Below are positions 28,237 through 38,976 of a DNA stretch of 64,000 nucleotides, one piece after another. This DNA is from Ga0077530 sp035565975 (GTDB lineage: Bacteria; Pseudomonadota; Alphaproteobacteria; Rhizobiales; Hyphomicrobiaceae): NCBI GenBank assembly GCA_035565975.1, contig DATMRT010000056.1:1-64000 (forward strand). The letters are read 5' to 3'. The notes below the pieces were generated by a model. It worked only from the letters and a program-made list of their open reading frames with translations. It searched no databases and was not told where the DNA came from. The position numbers and the translations under genes were made by a program. Each line of letters begins with the position of its first letter. Position 1 is the first letter of the stretch.

Positions 28237-28505
28237 GAGGGAAAGTATACGACCGGACGGCCTAAGAACTGGTCAACGCTAACGAGCCCCGATCATCAGA
28301 ATAGTCCGGCACTTTGTTGTGAGGATGTCCGCGAGCTGTCGAGACGTTCATCATCCGTCAAGAGTTGCTGCTGCGTCCGATGCTCGGTATCGGATATCGG
28401 GGCGGCGCTCATGTCCTCATTGCCCCTGGACCATGGAGCGTCTACCCTCACGCGCTTCGAGATCAAACAGCTGCCGGGGGATCGGCCCGGCCGTGAGGGG
28501 ATGCA

Positions 28506-29138
28506 ATGATCGATCTTTACACGTGGTCCACACCCAATGGGCGCAAGGTCTCCATCATGCTCGAGGAGGTGGGGCTTCCCTATACGGTCCACGCGGTCAA
28601 CATCTCCAAAGACGAGCAGTTCAAGTCGGAATTCCTGGCCATCAGCCCCAACAACCGCATTCCCGCGATCGTCGACCGCGACAATGGCCTCGCCCTGTTC
28701 GAGTCCGGGGCCATTTTGATGTATCTTGCCGAGAAGACAGGCAAGTTCTGGCCGACGGACGAGAAGGGACGCTGGAACATGATGCAGTGGCTCATGTGGC
28801 AGATGGGCGGGATCGGTCCCATGCTCGGCCAGGTCCACCATTTCGTGCGCTTCAACAAGGGCAAGGCCCCCTATGCGGAGGAGCGCTATCTTAAAGAGGC
28901 CGCGCGTCTCTACGGCGTGCTCGACCGCCAGCTCGCCAAGACCGAATACATTGCCGGCGACTACACGATCGCGGACATGGCCACGTGGCCCTGGATCTCG
29001 CGCTTCGAGTGGCAGGGCATCAATCTTGGCCAGTACGAGAATGTCACGCGCTGGTACAAGGCCATTGCCGCGCGTCCGGCCGTGCAGAGGGGTTATCACG
29101 TGCCGGTGCCGCAGGACGGCATACCCATGCCCGCCTGA
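28506..29138 (+). CDS. glutathione S-transferase, YfcG/YghU-like (Nu-class type)
   Basis: This 210-residue GST begins MIDLYTWSTPNGRKVSIMLE. The Thr/Asn-containing TPNG loop is typical of the YfcG/YghU class with disulfide reductase activity. NNRIPAIVDRD holds the cis-proline, ESGAILMYLAEKTG the glutathione gamma-glutamate site, and YTIADMATWPWISRF the C-domain N-cap. GAGGGG lies 6 nt upstream. It starts a rightward group with the DapA-family aldolase, queG and an SDR. The 28237-28505 gap upstream contains nothing else I can support. Confidence 0.93.
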   Translation: MIDLYTWSTPNGRKVSIMLEEVGLPYTVHAVNISKDEQFKSEFLAISPNNRIPAIVDRDNGLALFESGAILMYLAEKTGKFWPTDEKGRWNMMQWLMWQMGGIGPMLGQVHHFVRFNKGKAPYAEERYLKEAARLYGVLDRQLAKTEYIAGDYTIADMATWPWISRFEWQGINLGQYENVTRWYKAIAARPAVQRGYHVPVPQDGIPMPA

Positions 29139-29210
29139 GCCATACGCCGGCGGCCCGCGTGGCCGCCAACCAGAACCAGCAGCCCGCGCGCGCCAACAAG
29201 GAACGCCGCC

Positions 29211-30137
29211 ATGAAGACGAACCCGATTTTCTCCGGCGTGATCGCCCCGGTCCTCACCCCCTTCGGCGAGGACGGCGCGCCGGACCTCGACCGCTTCGTC
29301 GAGCACTGCGAATGGTTGCTCGAGGATGGCTGCACGGGGCTTGCACCCTTCGGCACGACGAGCGAGGCGAACTCGCTCGGCATCGACGAGCGCATGGAGA
29401 TGCTCGAGGAGATCGTCGAGGCTGGCGTTCCGCCGTCGAAGCTCATGCCGGGCACCGGCATGTGCTCGCTTGCCGACGCGATCCTGCTCACCGATCACGC
29501 CGTAGAGCTCGGCTGTGGCGGCGTGCTCATGCTGCCGCCCTTTTACTACAAGAACCCGAGCGAGGAGGGCCTCTTCCGCTTCTTCGCCGAGGTGATCGAG
29601 GAGGTCGCCGACGATGATCTCAAGGTCTACCTCTATCATATCCCGCCGATCGCCCAGGTCGGCTTCTCGCTGCCGCTGATCGAGCGCCTGCGCAAGGAGT
29701 TCCCCCAGACCGTTGTCGGTCTCAAGGATTCCTCGGGCGACTGGACCAATACCAAGGCCATCATCAAGGCCTTCCCCGGCTTCGAGGTCTTCCCGGGCTC
29801 GGAATCCTTCCTGCTCGACGCGCTCCGTCTCGGGGGCGCCGGCTGCATCTCGGCAACCGCGAACGTGAGTGCGCGCGCCATCCGCGAGGTCTTCGATAAC
29901 TGGCAGGGCCCCAACGCGGACAAGATCCAGGCGAACGTCACGGCGCTCCGCCAGGCCATCCAGCAATACCCCATGATCCCGGTGCTCAAGGCGCTGCTGG
30001 CGCACTACCGCAACGACCCGCTGTGGGCCGAGCTCCGCCCGCCCTTCACGGAGCTCCCCGAAGCCGAGGCCGAAAAGGCCATTCAGACGCTCGCCGAGGT
30101 GCACGGCTTCCGGCTGAGCTTTGCCGAGGCCGCGTGA
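29211..30137 (+). CDS. dihydrodipicolinate synthase (DapA/NAL) family aldolase
   Basis: This is a 308-residue class-I aldolase of TIM-barrel fold. The Schiff-base lysine lies in VVGLKDSSGDW and the catalytic tyrosine in VYLYHIPPIAQ. The pyruvate-binding loop reads APFGTTSEANSL, where true DapA has a GTTGE motif. These changes and the context suggest a pyruvate-utilising aldolase or dehydratase of unknown substrate rather than the lysine-pathway enzyme. AAGGAA precedes the ATG. It ends 7 bp before queG. Confidence 0.88.
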   Translation: MKTNPIFSGVIAPVLTPFGEDGAPDLDRFVEHCEWLLEDGCTGLAPFGTTSEANSLGIDERMEMLEEIVEAGVPPSKLMPGTGMCSLADAILLTDHAVELGCGGVLMLPPFYYKNPSEEGLFRFFAEVIEEVADDDLKVYLYHIPPIAQVGFSLPLIERLRKEFPQTVVGLKDSSGDWTNTKAIIKAFPGFEVFPGSESFLLDALRLGGAGCISATANVSARAIREVFDNWQGPNADKIQANVTALRQAIQQYPMIPVLKALLAHYRNDPLWAELRPPFTELPEAEAEKAIQTLAEVHGFRLSFAEAA

Positions 30138-30144
30138 GGCCATC

Positions 30145-31328
<1,184 letters not shown>

Positions 31329-31332
<4 letters not shown>

Positions 31333-32195
31333 GCACGCTCGTCTGCATCGGGCTCGGCTACACGGCGCAGGTCTTTGCTGCACGCCTCGCTGCACGAGGC
31401 TGGCGCGTCATCGGCACGGCGAAGACACCGACCGGCACCGAACGCGTTGCGTCCCTCGGCTACGAGGCCATTCTTTTCGACGGCGCGGCACCGAGCGATG
31501 CGCTGCGGCATGCTCTCGCCACGGCGACGCACGTGCTCGTGTCCGCACCGCCCGACGCCATCGGCGATCCCCTGCTCCGGCATCATGCCGATGACCTCCC
31601 GCGGTCCCTTGCATGGATCGGTTATCTCTCGACGGTCGGCGTGTACGGCGATCATGGTGGCGCGTGGGTTGATGAAACAACCGCCCCGAAGCCGACAAGC
31701 ACGCGCAGCATCTGGCGTTTAGCTACCGAACGGGCATGGCTCGATCTTGCGGCACGCACCGGCATCCGCGTCGAGGTCTTTCGCCTCGCCGGCATCTATG
31801 GTCCCGGCCGCGGCCCGCTCGAATCCGTGCGCAATGGCACAGCGCGCGCGATCGTGAAACCCGGGCAGGTCTTCAACCGCATTCATGTCGAGGATATCGC
31901 CAACGTGCTCGCGGCCACCATCAAGCAGGAGGCCACGCACGCGATATTCAATGTCACGGACGACGAACCGGCGCCGCCGCAGGACGTGCTCCGCTATGCC
32001 GCCACATTGCTCGAGTTGCCGCCGCCACCCTCGATCGCGTTCGCCACGGCCGATCTCACAGCCATGGCACGCAGCTTCTATTCGGAATGCAAACGCGTCT
32101 CCAACGCGCGCATGAAACGAGCATTGGGTGTCGCTCTTTCTTTTCCGACCTATCGCGACGGATTGGCTCACGACGCCGCGTTTCTGCGCACGTGA
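31329..32195 (+). CDS. SDR family NAD(P)-dependent oxidoreductase (YeeZ-like)
   Basis: This 288-residue extended SDR has the atypical dinucleotide-binding start VCIGLGYTAQVFAARLAARG. It continues with YLSTVGVYGDHGGAWVDE (active-site Ser and the Tyr of the YGDHGG region), FRLAGIYGPGRGPLE and RIHVEDIANVLAA, as in YeeZ-type nucleoside-diphosphate-sugar epimerase-like proteins. Its ATG overlaps the queG stop, so the two are co-translated. The reaction is unknown. Confidence 0.88.
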
Positions 32196-32372
32196 AGCAG
32201 CCCACACGCTCTAAGGAACGGCGTGAGCAAATTCACCGAGCGTTCATCCTAAGTCCGCGCGGCCGCCAAAATCGAAGCGTACCGTCATTCCGTACTGCGT
32301 ATTCCACTTGATGACGGCGCCCCGGTCCGCGCTGCCGATTGTGATCGTGTCTCCGTGAGGGAGGAGCGGCGA

Positions 32373-34055
32373 ATGGCCCATTCGAAGCGTCACGCATTTC
32401 AAGCTCATTTCAAACTTCATCGAATGGCAGGCGTCGCCGGCGCCGTAGCCGCCGCCCTGTTCGTCGCCGACCTCCCGGCCATGGCTCAGCCCGCAAGTGA
32501 TCCCGCACACGCAATTGCCAATCGCTTTGCCGAGGATGCGACACGCGCGGAAGCGCAGCGCAAGGAAGCAGCACGCAAAAAGGCGCGCGAAGAAGCTGCA
32601 AAGGCTGCTCGCGCCAAGGCTCAGAAGGCTTACGAAGCCGAGATGCTGCGCCGCGCCCGCGCCGAAGCCGAAGAGCGCCGCAAGCTGGAGGAAGAGGCCG
32701 CCCGCCTCGACGCCATCCGGGTAGAGCGCGAAGCCCGCGAGGCAAAAGCTGCCGAGGAACGTGCCGAGAAGGATCGCCAGATCGAAGCTGCAAAGGCCGC
32801 CGAAAAGGCCCGCCTTGCCGAGGAAGCACATAAGGCCGAAGAGGCCAAGCGCGCCGCCGAGGCCTTGCGCATCGCCGCCGAGCAAGCTGCCGCCGAAGAA
32901 GCGCGCAAGGCTGAGGCAGCCAAGCGGGCCGAGATCGCGCGTCAGGCCGAGGAAGAGGCACGACGTGCCGAGACCCGGCGCCTCGCAGAGGAGGCCCGCC
33001 GCGCCGAGCAGGCAGCGTGGGCCGCCGAAGAAACCCGGCGCGCCGAAGCCGCGCGCAAGGCCGAGGAAATTCGCAAGGCTGAAGAGGTGCGCAAAGCCGA
33101 CGAAGTCCGCCGCGTTGCTGCCGAGCAAGCCGCACGCGCGGAAGCCGAGAAGCATGCTGCCGAAGCACAGCGCACGATCGCGCGCGCAACGGCGGAGGAG
33201 ACACGCCGCGTTGCCGACATCGAGGCCGAGGCGGAGATCGCGCGTGTCGCCGAACGCCTGCACCGTATTCGCGAGGAGCATCTGGCGCAGCGCACCGGCA
33301 TTGCCACCGACCAGACCCCGGGATCAGCAGCCGACGCCATCCCTGCCGCCGACAGTCTTCAGGTTGCAGGCCCCGTCGTCGACGCGCGCGAACAGCGCCT
33401 GCTCGAGCCGTCATCCGGCCGCGCGCGCATTGGTGGATATGACGAGCGCCGCGATGTCCCGCTGCAGCCACCCCGCACGCGCCAGGGCTCGGCCCCGCCG
33501 GCCTATCAGGACCCTGAGCCGAAGCGCGCGTTCGACGGGCATGTCGCGGTGCTCCTGCAGATGGAGCCACGCTACCGCCGTGGACGCCGTTACGAGAGCA
33601 TGGACCCCGTTCTCTGCACGAGCGAGGGCTGCTACGTGAGCAACGGCCCCGAAGAGTCGGCAAGCTTCCTCTATGGCCATGGCGCGACGCGCTTCGGCAA
33701 TGCCATCAGCCGCCGCGCCGGCGCGTGCAATCACGCCTATACCTGCGTCTTCCGCAATGTCGATGTCGGTAAGCTGCCGGTAGAACTGCAGCCTGTCGAC
33801 ATCCGCATCATTCGCCACGACCGGCGTGCGCCCGAGTGGGTCGAGGCGCTCTCGCGCTGCCGCGTAACGGCAGGTGGTCGCCTTGCCTGCACGGGCGCCA
33901 TCGAGGGCGACGGCTACACCATGTGGGTGATCTCCGAGGCGGAGGCCGAAGACCTCCCACCCCACGCCCTCGACAATGCCCTTGGCGCCGGCCTCGTGGA
34001 CGGCGAGCGCGCGGCGGCGGACCCCAAGCTCATGGGCCCTCGCGAGCGCTGGTAA
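32373..34055 (+). CDS. secreted TolA-like Ala/Glu/Arg-rich coiled-coil protein with a cysteine-rich C-terminal domain
   Basis: This is a 560-residue protein. A signal peptide (about 1-39, ending LPAMAQP) is followed by about 270 residues of continuous charged helix rich in A, E, R and K (for example EEARRAETRRLAEEARRAEQ), like TolA domain II. The C-terminal ~180 residues form a compact domain with three cysteine pairs (LCTSEGCYV, GACNHAYTCVF, SRCRV...LACTGAIEG), probably disulfides. The ATG at 32373 follows AGGAG by 6 nt. It stands alone and converges on the esterase gene. The family is not recognised. Confidence 0.8.
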   Translation: MAHSKRHAFQAHFKLHRMAGVAGAVAAALFVADLPAMAQPASDPAHAIANRFAEDATRAEAQRKEAARKKAREEAAKAARAKAQKAYEAEMLRRARAEAEERRKLEEEAARLDAIRVEREAREAKAAEERAEKDRQIEAAKAAEKARLAEEAHKAEEAKRAAEALRIAAEQAAAEEARKAEAAKRAEIARQAEEEARRAETRRLAEEARRAEQAAWAAEETRRAEAARKAEEIRKAEEVRKADEVRRVAAEQAARAEAEKHAAEAQRTIARATAEETRRVADIEAEAEIARVAERLHRIREEHLAQRTGIATDQTPGSAADAIPAADSLQVAGPVVDAREQRLLEPSSGRARIGGYDERRDVPLQPPRTRQGSAPPAYQDPEPKRAFDGHVAVLLQMEPRYRRGRRYESMDPVLCTSEGCYVSNGPEESASFLYGHGATRFGNAISRRAGACNHAYTCVFRNVDVGKLPVELQPVDIRIIRHDRRAPEWVEALSRCRVTAGGRLACTGAIEGDGYTMWVISEAEAEDLPPHALDNALGAGLVDGERAAADPKLMGPRERW

Positions 34056-34056
34056 G

Positions 34057-34863
34057 TCACTCCGCGTACGACACGCCAGCGAGGCCTTCGAGCGCGCGGA
34101 TCATCAGATCGAGGTCCTCGGGGCGCGAGAGACGGTGCTCACCGTCCGGCACTGCTGACACCTGCACGTGATCGCCGGAGAGATGCGCGACAAGATCGAG
34201 CGTGTGCTCCCACGGCACATCCGGGTCGAGCAGGCCGTGCAGCACGTGGATCGGCCGACCGGGATCGAAGGGTGCGTCGCCGATGAGGTGATTGCGACCC
34301 TCCTCGATCAGGCGCCGCGAGATCGCGTAATCGCCATCGCCGTACTTCGAGGGCCTGAGGTATACGCCCTTCTCCAGAATCTCGCGCCGCACGTTCTCCG
34401 GAAAGCGCGGCCACATCAGCCGCTCGGTCATGTCCCAGGCAGGCGCGATGAGCAGGAGCCCTTTGATGCGCGCGGCTTCTGCGGGCGCATCACGCATGAG
34501 CGCCCGCAGGACCAGTAGTGCGATGTAGCCGCCCATGCTGGAGCCGACGAGGATCTGCGGGCCTCGCGTCACTTGGCCGAAGACCGCCGCGGCCTCCTCG
34601 AGCCATGCGCCGATCGTGCCATCCTCGAAGCGGCCCGGCGACTGCCCATGCCCTGAATAATCGAAACGCGTACACGGATGGCCGTGCGCGCGCGCCCAAT
34701 CCGCGAGGACGGAAGCCTTCGTGCTGGTCATCTCGGACTTGAGCCCCGAGAGCCACATGACGCCCGGCTCCTTGCCGGGCGCGCCGGGCTCGGCGAGATA
34801 GGTGATGCGGCGCTCGGAAGCACCACCGCCAACGCGCAGAAATTGTGGTTCCGCCTCCGCCAT
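34057..34863 (-). CDS. alpha/beta hydrolase (ABHD10-like esterase)
   Basis: This 268-residue hydrolase has the nucleophile elbow ILVGSSMGGYIALLV (GxSxG), the acid in VLHGLLDPDVPWEH and the catalytic His in DGEHRLSRPEDLD. The segment MWLSGLKSEMTSTKASVLADW matches the 'GFxSDMxGxKA' motif of ABHD10/mycophenolate-glucuronide esterase-like proteins, which cleave acyl esters or thioesters. It is divergent from the glycosyltransferase gene with 63 bp between start codons, so the two promoters must overlap. Confidence 0.9.
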   Translation of the reverse strand: MAEAEPQFLRVGGGASERRITYLAEPGAPGKEPGVMWLSGLKSEMTSTKASVLADWARAHGHPCTRFDYSGHGQSPGRFEDGTIGAWLEEAAAVFGQVTRGPQILVGSSMGGYIALLVLRALMRDAPAEAARIKGLLLIAPAWDMTERLMWPRFPENVRREILEKGVYLRPSKYGDGDYAISRRLIEEGRNHLIGDAPFDPGRPIHVLHGLLDPDVPWEHTLDLVAHLSGDHVQVSAVPDGEHRLSRPEDLDLMIRALEGLAGVSYAE

Positions 34864-34926
34864 CCTATAAAACCTCGACTTCGTGAGCCGCGCGGGCTCT
34901 TCCTGCGCCACAACCCAGCCGGACGC

Positions 34927-36132
34927 ATGGCCGATCAGGCACCCACCATACTGCAGATCGTGCCACGGCTCGACACCGGCGGCGCCGAGCTCTCCACGAT
35001 CGAGATCGTCGAGGCGCTCGTGCGGACGGGGGCGCGGGCGCTGGTCGCCACCGAAGGCGGGCGCATGGTCGAACGCATCACGGCACTCGGCGGCGAGATT
35101 ATCGTCATGCCGCTCGAGAGCAAGAACCCGGCGACGATCCTCGCCAACGGCCGTCGCCTCGCCCGCCTCGTCCGCGCGCGCTCGGTCTCGCTGCTTCATG
35201 CGCGCAGCCGCGCCCCGGCATGGAGCGCCCTCATGGCAGCGCGGCGCACGCACATACCATTCGTCACGACCTATCACGGCGCCTACGGCGAGCGGGGGCG
35301 CCTCAAGCGGCTCTACAACAGCGTCATGGCACGCGGCGATGTCGTGATCGCAAACTCGCGCTATACCGCCGATCTGATCGTTGGACGCTATGGCGCGCTC
35401 GCGGGAACACCGTGGGTCATCCCGCGCGGTGTCGACATCGCTCGTTTTTCACCTGCCGCCATCGATCCCGAGCGTCGTGCCCGCCTGCGGACAGCTTGGG
35501 GCGTGCGGCCGGATCAGCCCGTCATCCTTCACGCCGCGCGTCTGACGACCTGGAAGGGCCAGCAGAGCGTCATCGATGCCGTCGCGCGCCTCAATACCGA
35601 AGGACGACTTGGTGATGCCGTGCTGATCCTGGCGGGTGATGCGCAAGGCCGTGAAGAGTATGCCAACAACCTGCGAAGGCGCGCCGCCGAACAGGGTATT
35701 GCCGATTGCGTACGGCTCGTCGGACACGTCGAGGATATTGCCGCAGCCTTCGCCATTGCGCATGTCGCAGTGGTTGCCTCGATCGAGCCCGAAGCCTTCG
35801 GGCGCGCTGCGGCGGAAGCGCTCGCCGTCGGCTGCCCGACCATCACGACGAACATCGGCGCTCCGCCCGAGATCGTGCTCGCACCACCCGAGGTCACTTC
35901 CGACGAGGCCACGGGCTGGCACGTGCCACCCAATGACGCCCCGGCCCTGGCCGCCGCCATCGCCGAAGCCCTCGCCATGCCGGAAGCCGCGCGCCAGGCT
36001 ATGAGCGCCCGTGCCATCGCTTCCATCGCCGCGCGCTTCACCGTCGGGGCCATGCAGCGCCAGACGCTCGCCGCCTACGACAGCCTGATCGGGACGGATC
36101 TTGCCGCGCGTTTTGCGACGCTCCAGGCTTGA
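34927..36132 (+). CDS. glycosyltransferase family 4 protein
   Basis: This 401-residue GT-B enzyme begins PTILQIVPRLDTGGAELSTI (sugar-acceptor side GGAE motif). It contains TTYHGAYGE, VIPRGVDIARFSP, ILHAARLTTWKGQQSVIDAV and the donor-binding EPEAFGRAAAEALAVGCPTI (EX7E motif). Such enzymes transfer nucleotide-activated sugars onto lipid or polysaccharide acceptors at the inner membrane face. The acceptor is unknown, but LPS or exopolysaccharide is plausible. It is not in a visible polysaccharide cluster. Confidence 0.93.
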   Translation: MADQAPTILQIVPRLDTGGAELSTIEIVEALVRTGARALVATEGGRMVERITALGGEIIVMPLESKNPATILANGRRLARLVRARSVSLLHARSRAPAWSALMAARRTHIPFVTTYHGAYGERGRLKRLYNSVMARGDVVIANSRYTADLIVGRYGALAGTPWVIPRGVDIARFSPAAIDPERRARLRTAWGVRPDQPVILHAARLTTWKGQQSVIDAVARLNTEGRLGDAVLILAGDAQGREEYANNLRRRAAEQGIADCVRLVGHVEDIAAAFAIAHVAVVASIEPEAFGRAAAEALAVGCPTITTNIGAPPEIVLAPPEVTSDEATGWHVPPNDAPALAAAIAEALAMPEAARQAMSARAIASIAARFTVGAMQRQTLAAYDSLIGTDLAARFATLQA

Positions 36133-36234
36133 TCGAAACTCGGCGCCGCGGGTTTGACAGCCGCAGCGGCAGGTGAAAATCTCAGGCGCGTATTCACGCC
36201 AAATGAGAATATCGAATTAGGGAGCTCGCCGCCC

Positions 36235-36645
36235 ATGGTCGCCACCACGCCCTTTCTCAAGGATTCCGACAAGCTCGGCCCTCTCGCCTCGCGCTATCTG
36301 GATGTCGCGGAGCTGCCCTGGCAGGAGACGCGCTTTCCCGGCGTCGACATGAAAGTGCTGGTCGAGGACAAGGAGAGCGGGCTCGTCACGGCGCTCTTCC
36401 GTTTCGCACCGGGCACGCAGCTCCCCTATCACGAGCACGTCGAGATCGAGCAGACCTGGGTGCTCGAAGGCACGCTCGAGGATGAGGAAGGCATAGCGTC
36501 CGCAGGCAATTTTGTCTGGCGTCCCGCCGGTAACCGCCACAATGCCCATTCGCCGAACGGCTGCCTCGTGCTCTCGATCTTCCTCAAGCCCAACAAGTTC
36601 CTCGACAAGGATACGGTCGGCTGGAACACCAAGAGCGGGACCTGA
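36235..36645 (+). CDS. cupin domain protein
   Basis: This 136-residue single-domain cupin has motif 1 as QLPYHEHVEIEQTWVLEG (G-x5-H-x-H-x4-E-like metal ligands) and motif 2 as FVWRPAGNRHNAHSPNG. It resembles ChrR/2,4'-dihydroxyacetophenone dioxygenase-like small cupins. Function is unknown. The ATG at 36235 is preceded by GGGAG at 11 nt; the frame is open further upstream. It ends 2 bp before the methyltransferase gene, so the two are likely co-transcribed. Confidence 0.87.
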   Translation: MVATTPFLKDSDKLGPLASRYLDVAELPWQETRFPGVDMKVLVEDKESGLVTALFRFAPGTQLPYHEHVEIEQTWVLEGTLEDEEGIASAGNFVWRPAGNRHNAHSPNGCLVLSIFLKPNKFLDKDTVGWNTKSGT

Positions 36646-36647
36646 AC

Positions 36648-37334
36648 GTGGTTGGCGGCAGGAGGCTTCTGAAGGAAGCGCGTGCGCGATGGCGAGGGCA
36701 GCCCCGGCTTGATTTCGAGGGGCCGAGGCCGGACGTTGCGGCGTGGTTCGAGGGTAAGAGCTTCACGACCGACTGGCTGGGCTCGAAGCTCGACCCCTGG
36801 CTCGCGGCACTCGCGCCGTTCCGCGACAAGCCCATACAGGTGCTGGAGCTCGGCGCCTTCGAAGGCCGATCCGCCATTGCATTTCTCGAATATCTGCCAC
36901 TATCCCACGTCTCGAGCGTCGATCGCTTCGTATTCGTGACCAAGCACGCAATTGGCAGTGATGGCTTGACCGTCGAGGAGCGTTTTGACGCGAACTTGAA
37001 GCCCTACGGAGCACGCATCACCAAGATCAAGGGCTCGGTCCTCAGCGTGCTCGACGACCTCGCGCGCAATCGCTCCAGATTTGATGTGATCTATATTGAC
37101 GCCGGCAAGCAGCGGGACAGCGTCTTTGCGAACACGGCTGCTGCATGGCCACTGTTGAAAGTCGATGGGATCATTATGTGGGACGATCTCGACTGGGGCT
37201 CCAAGCTTCCGAGTGCCGACCGGCCAGGCGATGCGATACGCCTGTTCGCAAGATCATTCGCGCCTTGCCTCGACATTCTTCATCAACGATCACAGCTCAT
37301 CGCTCGAAAAACCAGCGACTGGCCGAGTGTCTAA
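36648..37334 (+). CDS. class I SAM-dependent methyltransferase
   Basis: This 228-residue protein starts at a GTG 2 bp after the cupin stop. The SAM-binding motif I is VLELGAFEGRSAIAFLEYL, the acidic end of strand 2 is SSVDRFVFV, and motif IV-like sequence is DVIYIDAGKQRDSV, where the aspartate contacts SAM or metal. It resembles the Methyltransf_24 group found near sugar-modifying genes. The substrate is unknown. Confidence 0.86.
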   Translation: MVGGRRLLKEARARWRGQPRLDFEGPRPDVAAWFEGKSFTTDWLGSKLDPWLAALAPFRDKPIQVLELGAFEGRSAIAFLEYLPLSHVSSVDRFVFVTKHAIGSDGLTVEERFDANLKPYGARITKIKGSVLSVLDDLARNRSRFDVIYIDAGKQRDSVFANTAAAWPLLKVDGIIMWDDLDWGSKLPSADRPGDAIRLFARSFAPCLDILHQRSQLIARKTSDWPSV

Positions 37335-37368
37335 CCCTTAGCCCGACTAGAAAGAGGAAAGTCCACTC

Positions 37369-37941
37369 ATGACCGCACGCCCGCCGCGCATGCCGCCGAT
37401 CCCTGATGCCGAGATGACGGACGCGCAGAAAGCTGCCGTCAAGGACATCATCTCCGGCCCGCGCGGCCATCTCGTCGGCCCGTTCATCCCGCTGCTGCGC
37501 AGCCCGGATTTCATGAACCGCCTGCAGAAGACGGGCGAATATCTGCGCTTCAACAGTGCACTCGAGCCGCGCCGCTCGGAAATGGTCATCCTGATGACGG
37601 CGCGCGTGTGGTCGCAAACCTTCGAGTGGCATCACCACCGCACCATCGCCGAGAAGGCGGGGCTCGCTGCCGAGATTATCGACGCGATCGCAGAAGGCCG
37701 CCGCCCGGCGAAGATGGCGGCCGATGAAGCCGCGATCTACGACTTCATCGACGAGCTCTCGCGCAACCGCTCGGTCAGCGACGCAACGTACGCGCGCACG
37801 AAGGAGCAGTTCGGCGAGCGCGGCATCGTCGATATGATCGGCATCCACGGCTACTACAGCCTGCTCGCCATGATCCTGAACGTCTCGCGCGCGCCCCTCC
37901 CAGAGGGCGTGGATGCGGGCCTCGAGCCCTTTCCAAGATAG
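37369..37941 (+). CDS. carboxymuconolactone decarboxylase family protein
   Basis: This 190-residue helical protein has the AhpD/CMD-like core LRRSEMVILMTARVW-like sequence (EPRRSEMVILMTARVWSQTF), then EWHHHRTIAEKAG. The CxxC of AhpD is absent, so a peroxidase role is unlikely. The family includes gamma-carboxymuconolactone decarboxylase and many uncharacterised proteins. A purine-rich ribosome-binding site (AGAGGAAA) precedes the ATG. It converges on the phosphatase gene. Confidence 0.9.
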   Translation: MTARPPRMPPIPDAEMTDAQKAAVKDIISGPRGHLVGPFIPLLRSPDFMNRLQKTGEYLRFNSALEPRRSEMVILMTARVWSQTFEWHHHRTIAEKAGLAAEIIDAIAEGRRPAKMAADEAAIYDFIDELSRNRSVSDATYARTKEQFGERGIVDMIGIHGYYSLLAMILNVSRAPLPEGVDAGLEPFPR

Positions 37942-37962
37942 TGAGATGCGGCGGGCCACGGT

Positions 37963-38484
37963 CTAAACCGTCGGTCCGCCCTCGAAGCCGAAACGGCGCT
38001 TGATGCGCTCGAAGAGTTGGTCGCGCACGCGCCGGTAGACATCGAGCGTCTGCTCGCGATTGCCCTGCCCGACCATCAGCGAAGCGTCGAACGTCGGCCA
38101 ATACTCGACGTCGACGGCCATGGTGCGCGTGAGTTCCAGCGCCGAGTGGTGCGCCTCGGGCGACAGCGACACGATGAGATCGAACGAGGTGTCGTCGAGA
38201 TCGGCGAGTGCGAGCGGCGCGTGCTCGGAAACGTCGATGCCGATCTCGTCCATCACGGCCGTCACGAATGGGTCGCGCTCGGCACCGGCTCTCACGCCAG
38301 CCGAGGCGACATACACGCGCCGGCCGGCGAGATAGCGCAGGATCGCCGCCGCAATCGGCGAACGCACGACGTTCATCGTGCAGGCGAACAGCACGGCGCC
38401 GGGCAGCTCACGCACGCCATCCCCATCGCTGCCCCCCGGGCTCGCCCCCTCGCTCGCCACGTTGCTGCCCGCACCGCCCGGCAT
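37963..38484 (-). CDS. low-molecular-weight protein-tyrosine-phosphatase-like protein
   Basis: This 173-residue protein has the phosphate-binding loop LFACTMNVVRSPIAAAIL (C-x5-R-S) and the general-acid region VEYWPTFDASL. The second loop cysteine found in many LMW-PTPs (CxxxxCR) is valine here, so redox protection is lost. The N-terminal ~25 residues are Gly/Ser-rich. It ends the hisD-UPF0262-phosphatase cluster typical of Hyphomicrobiales, where infA usually follows; here the next gene is convergent. Confidence 0.9.
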   Translation of the reverse strand: MPGGAGSNVASEGASPGGSDGDGVRELPGAVLFACTMNVVRSPIAAAILRYLAGRRVYVASAGVRAGAERDPFVTAVMDEIGIDVSEHAPLALADLDDTSFDLIVSLSPEAHHSALELTRTMAVDVEYWPTFDASLMVGQGNREQTLDVYRRVRDQLFERIKRRFGFEGGPTV

Positions 38485-38490
38485 GGTGCG

Positions 38491-38976
38491 TCAGCCTTTC
38501 CAGTGGAGCGCGCAGATCAGCGTGAAGAGACGCCGCGCGGTGTCGTGATCGACCTCGATCTTGCCCTTGAGGCGCTCGCTCAGCAGGCGGCTCCCCTCGT
38601 CATGGAGGCCACGCCGGCCCATGTCGATGGCCTGGATGCGCGAAGGCGGCGCGGTGCGAATGGCCTTGTAGTAGCTGTCGCAGACGATGAAGTAGTCCTT
38701 CATGACGCGCTTCAGCGGCGACAGCGAGAGCATGAGCGTATACTCGCCCGTCGCGGGCTCGGTATCGACGATGAAGTGAAGGCGATCCTCGATCACCGCG
38801 AGTTTGAGCGTGAAAGGTCCCTCGCGCCCCTCGACCTCGAACGTGTTCGAGTCGAGGATGTCGTAGATCGCGACCTCGCGCTCGTGCTCGATGTTTGCGT
38901 TGCCGCGCGTGATCGAGGCTTCGTCGAGCGTGATGCCGACGAGCCGGGAACTGGGCGCACCGGGAGTCTCGCTCAC
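38491..38976 (-). CDS. UPF0262 family protein
   Basis: This 161-residue conserved alphaproteobacterial protein has no assigned function. The family is recognisable by LVGITLDEASITRGNANIEHER, DILDSNTFEVEG and LSLSPLKRVMKDYFIVCDSYY. The start is a GTG that overlaps the hisD stop (GTGA), implying translational coupling. The phosphatase gene begins 6 bp after its stop. Confidence 0.95.
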   Translation of the reverse strand: MSETPGAPSSRLVGITLDEASITRGNANIEHEREVAIYDILDSNTFEVEGREGPFTLKLAVIEDRLHFIVDTEPATGEYTLMLSLSPLKRVMKDYFIVCDSYYKAIRTAPPSRIQAIDMGRRGLHDEGSRLLSERLKGKIEVDHDTARRLFTLICALHWKG

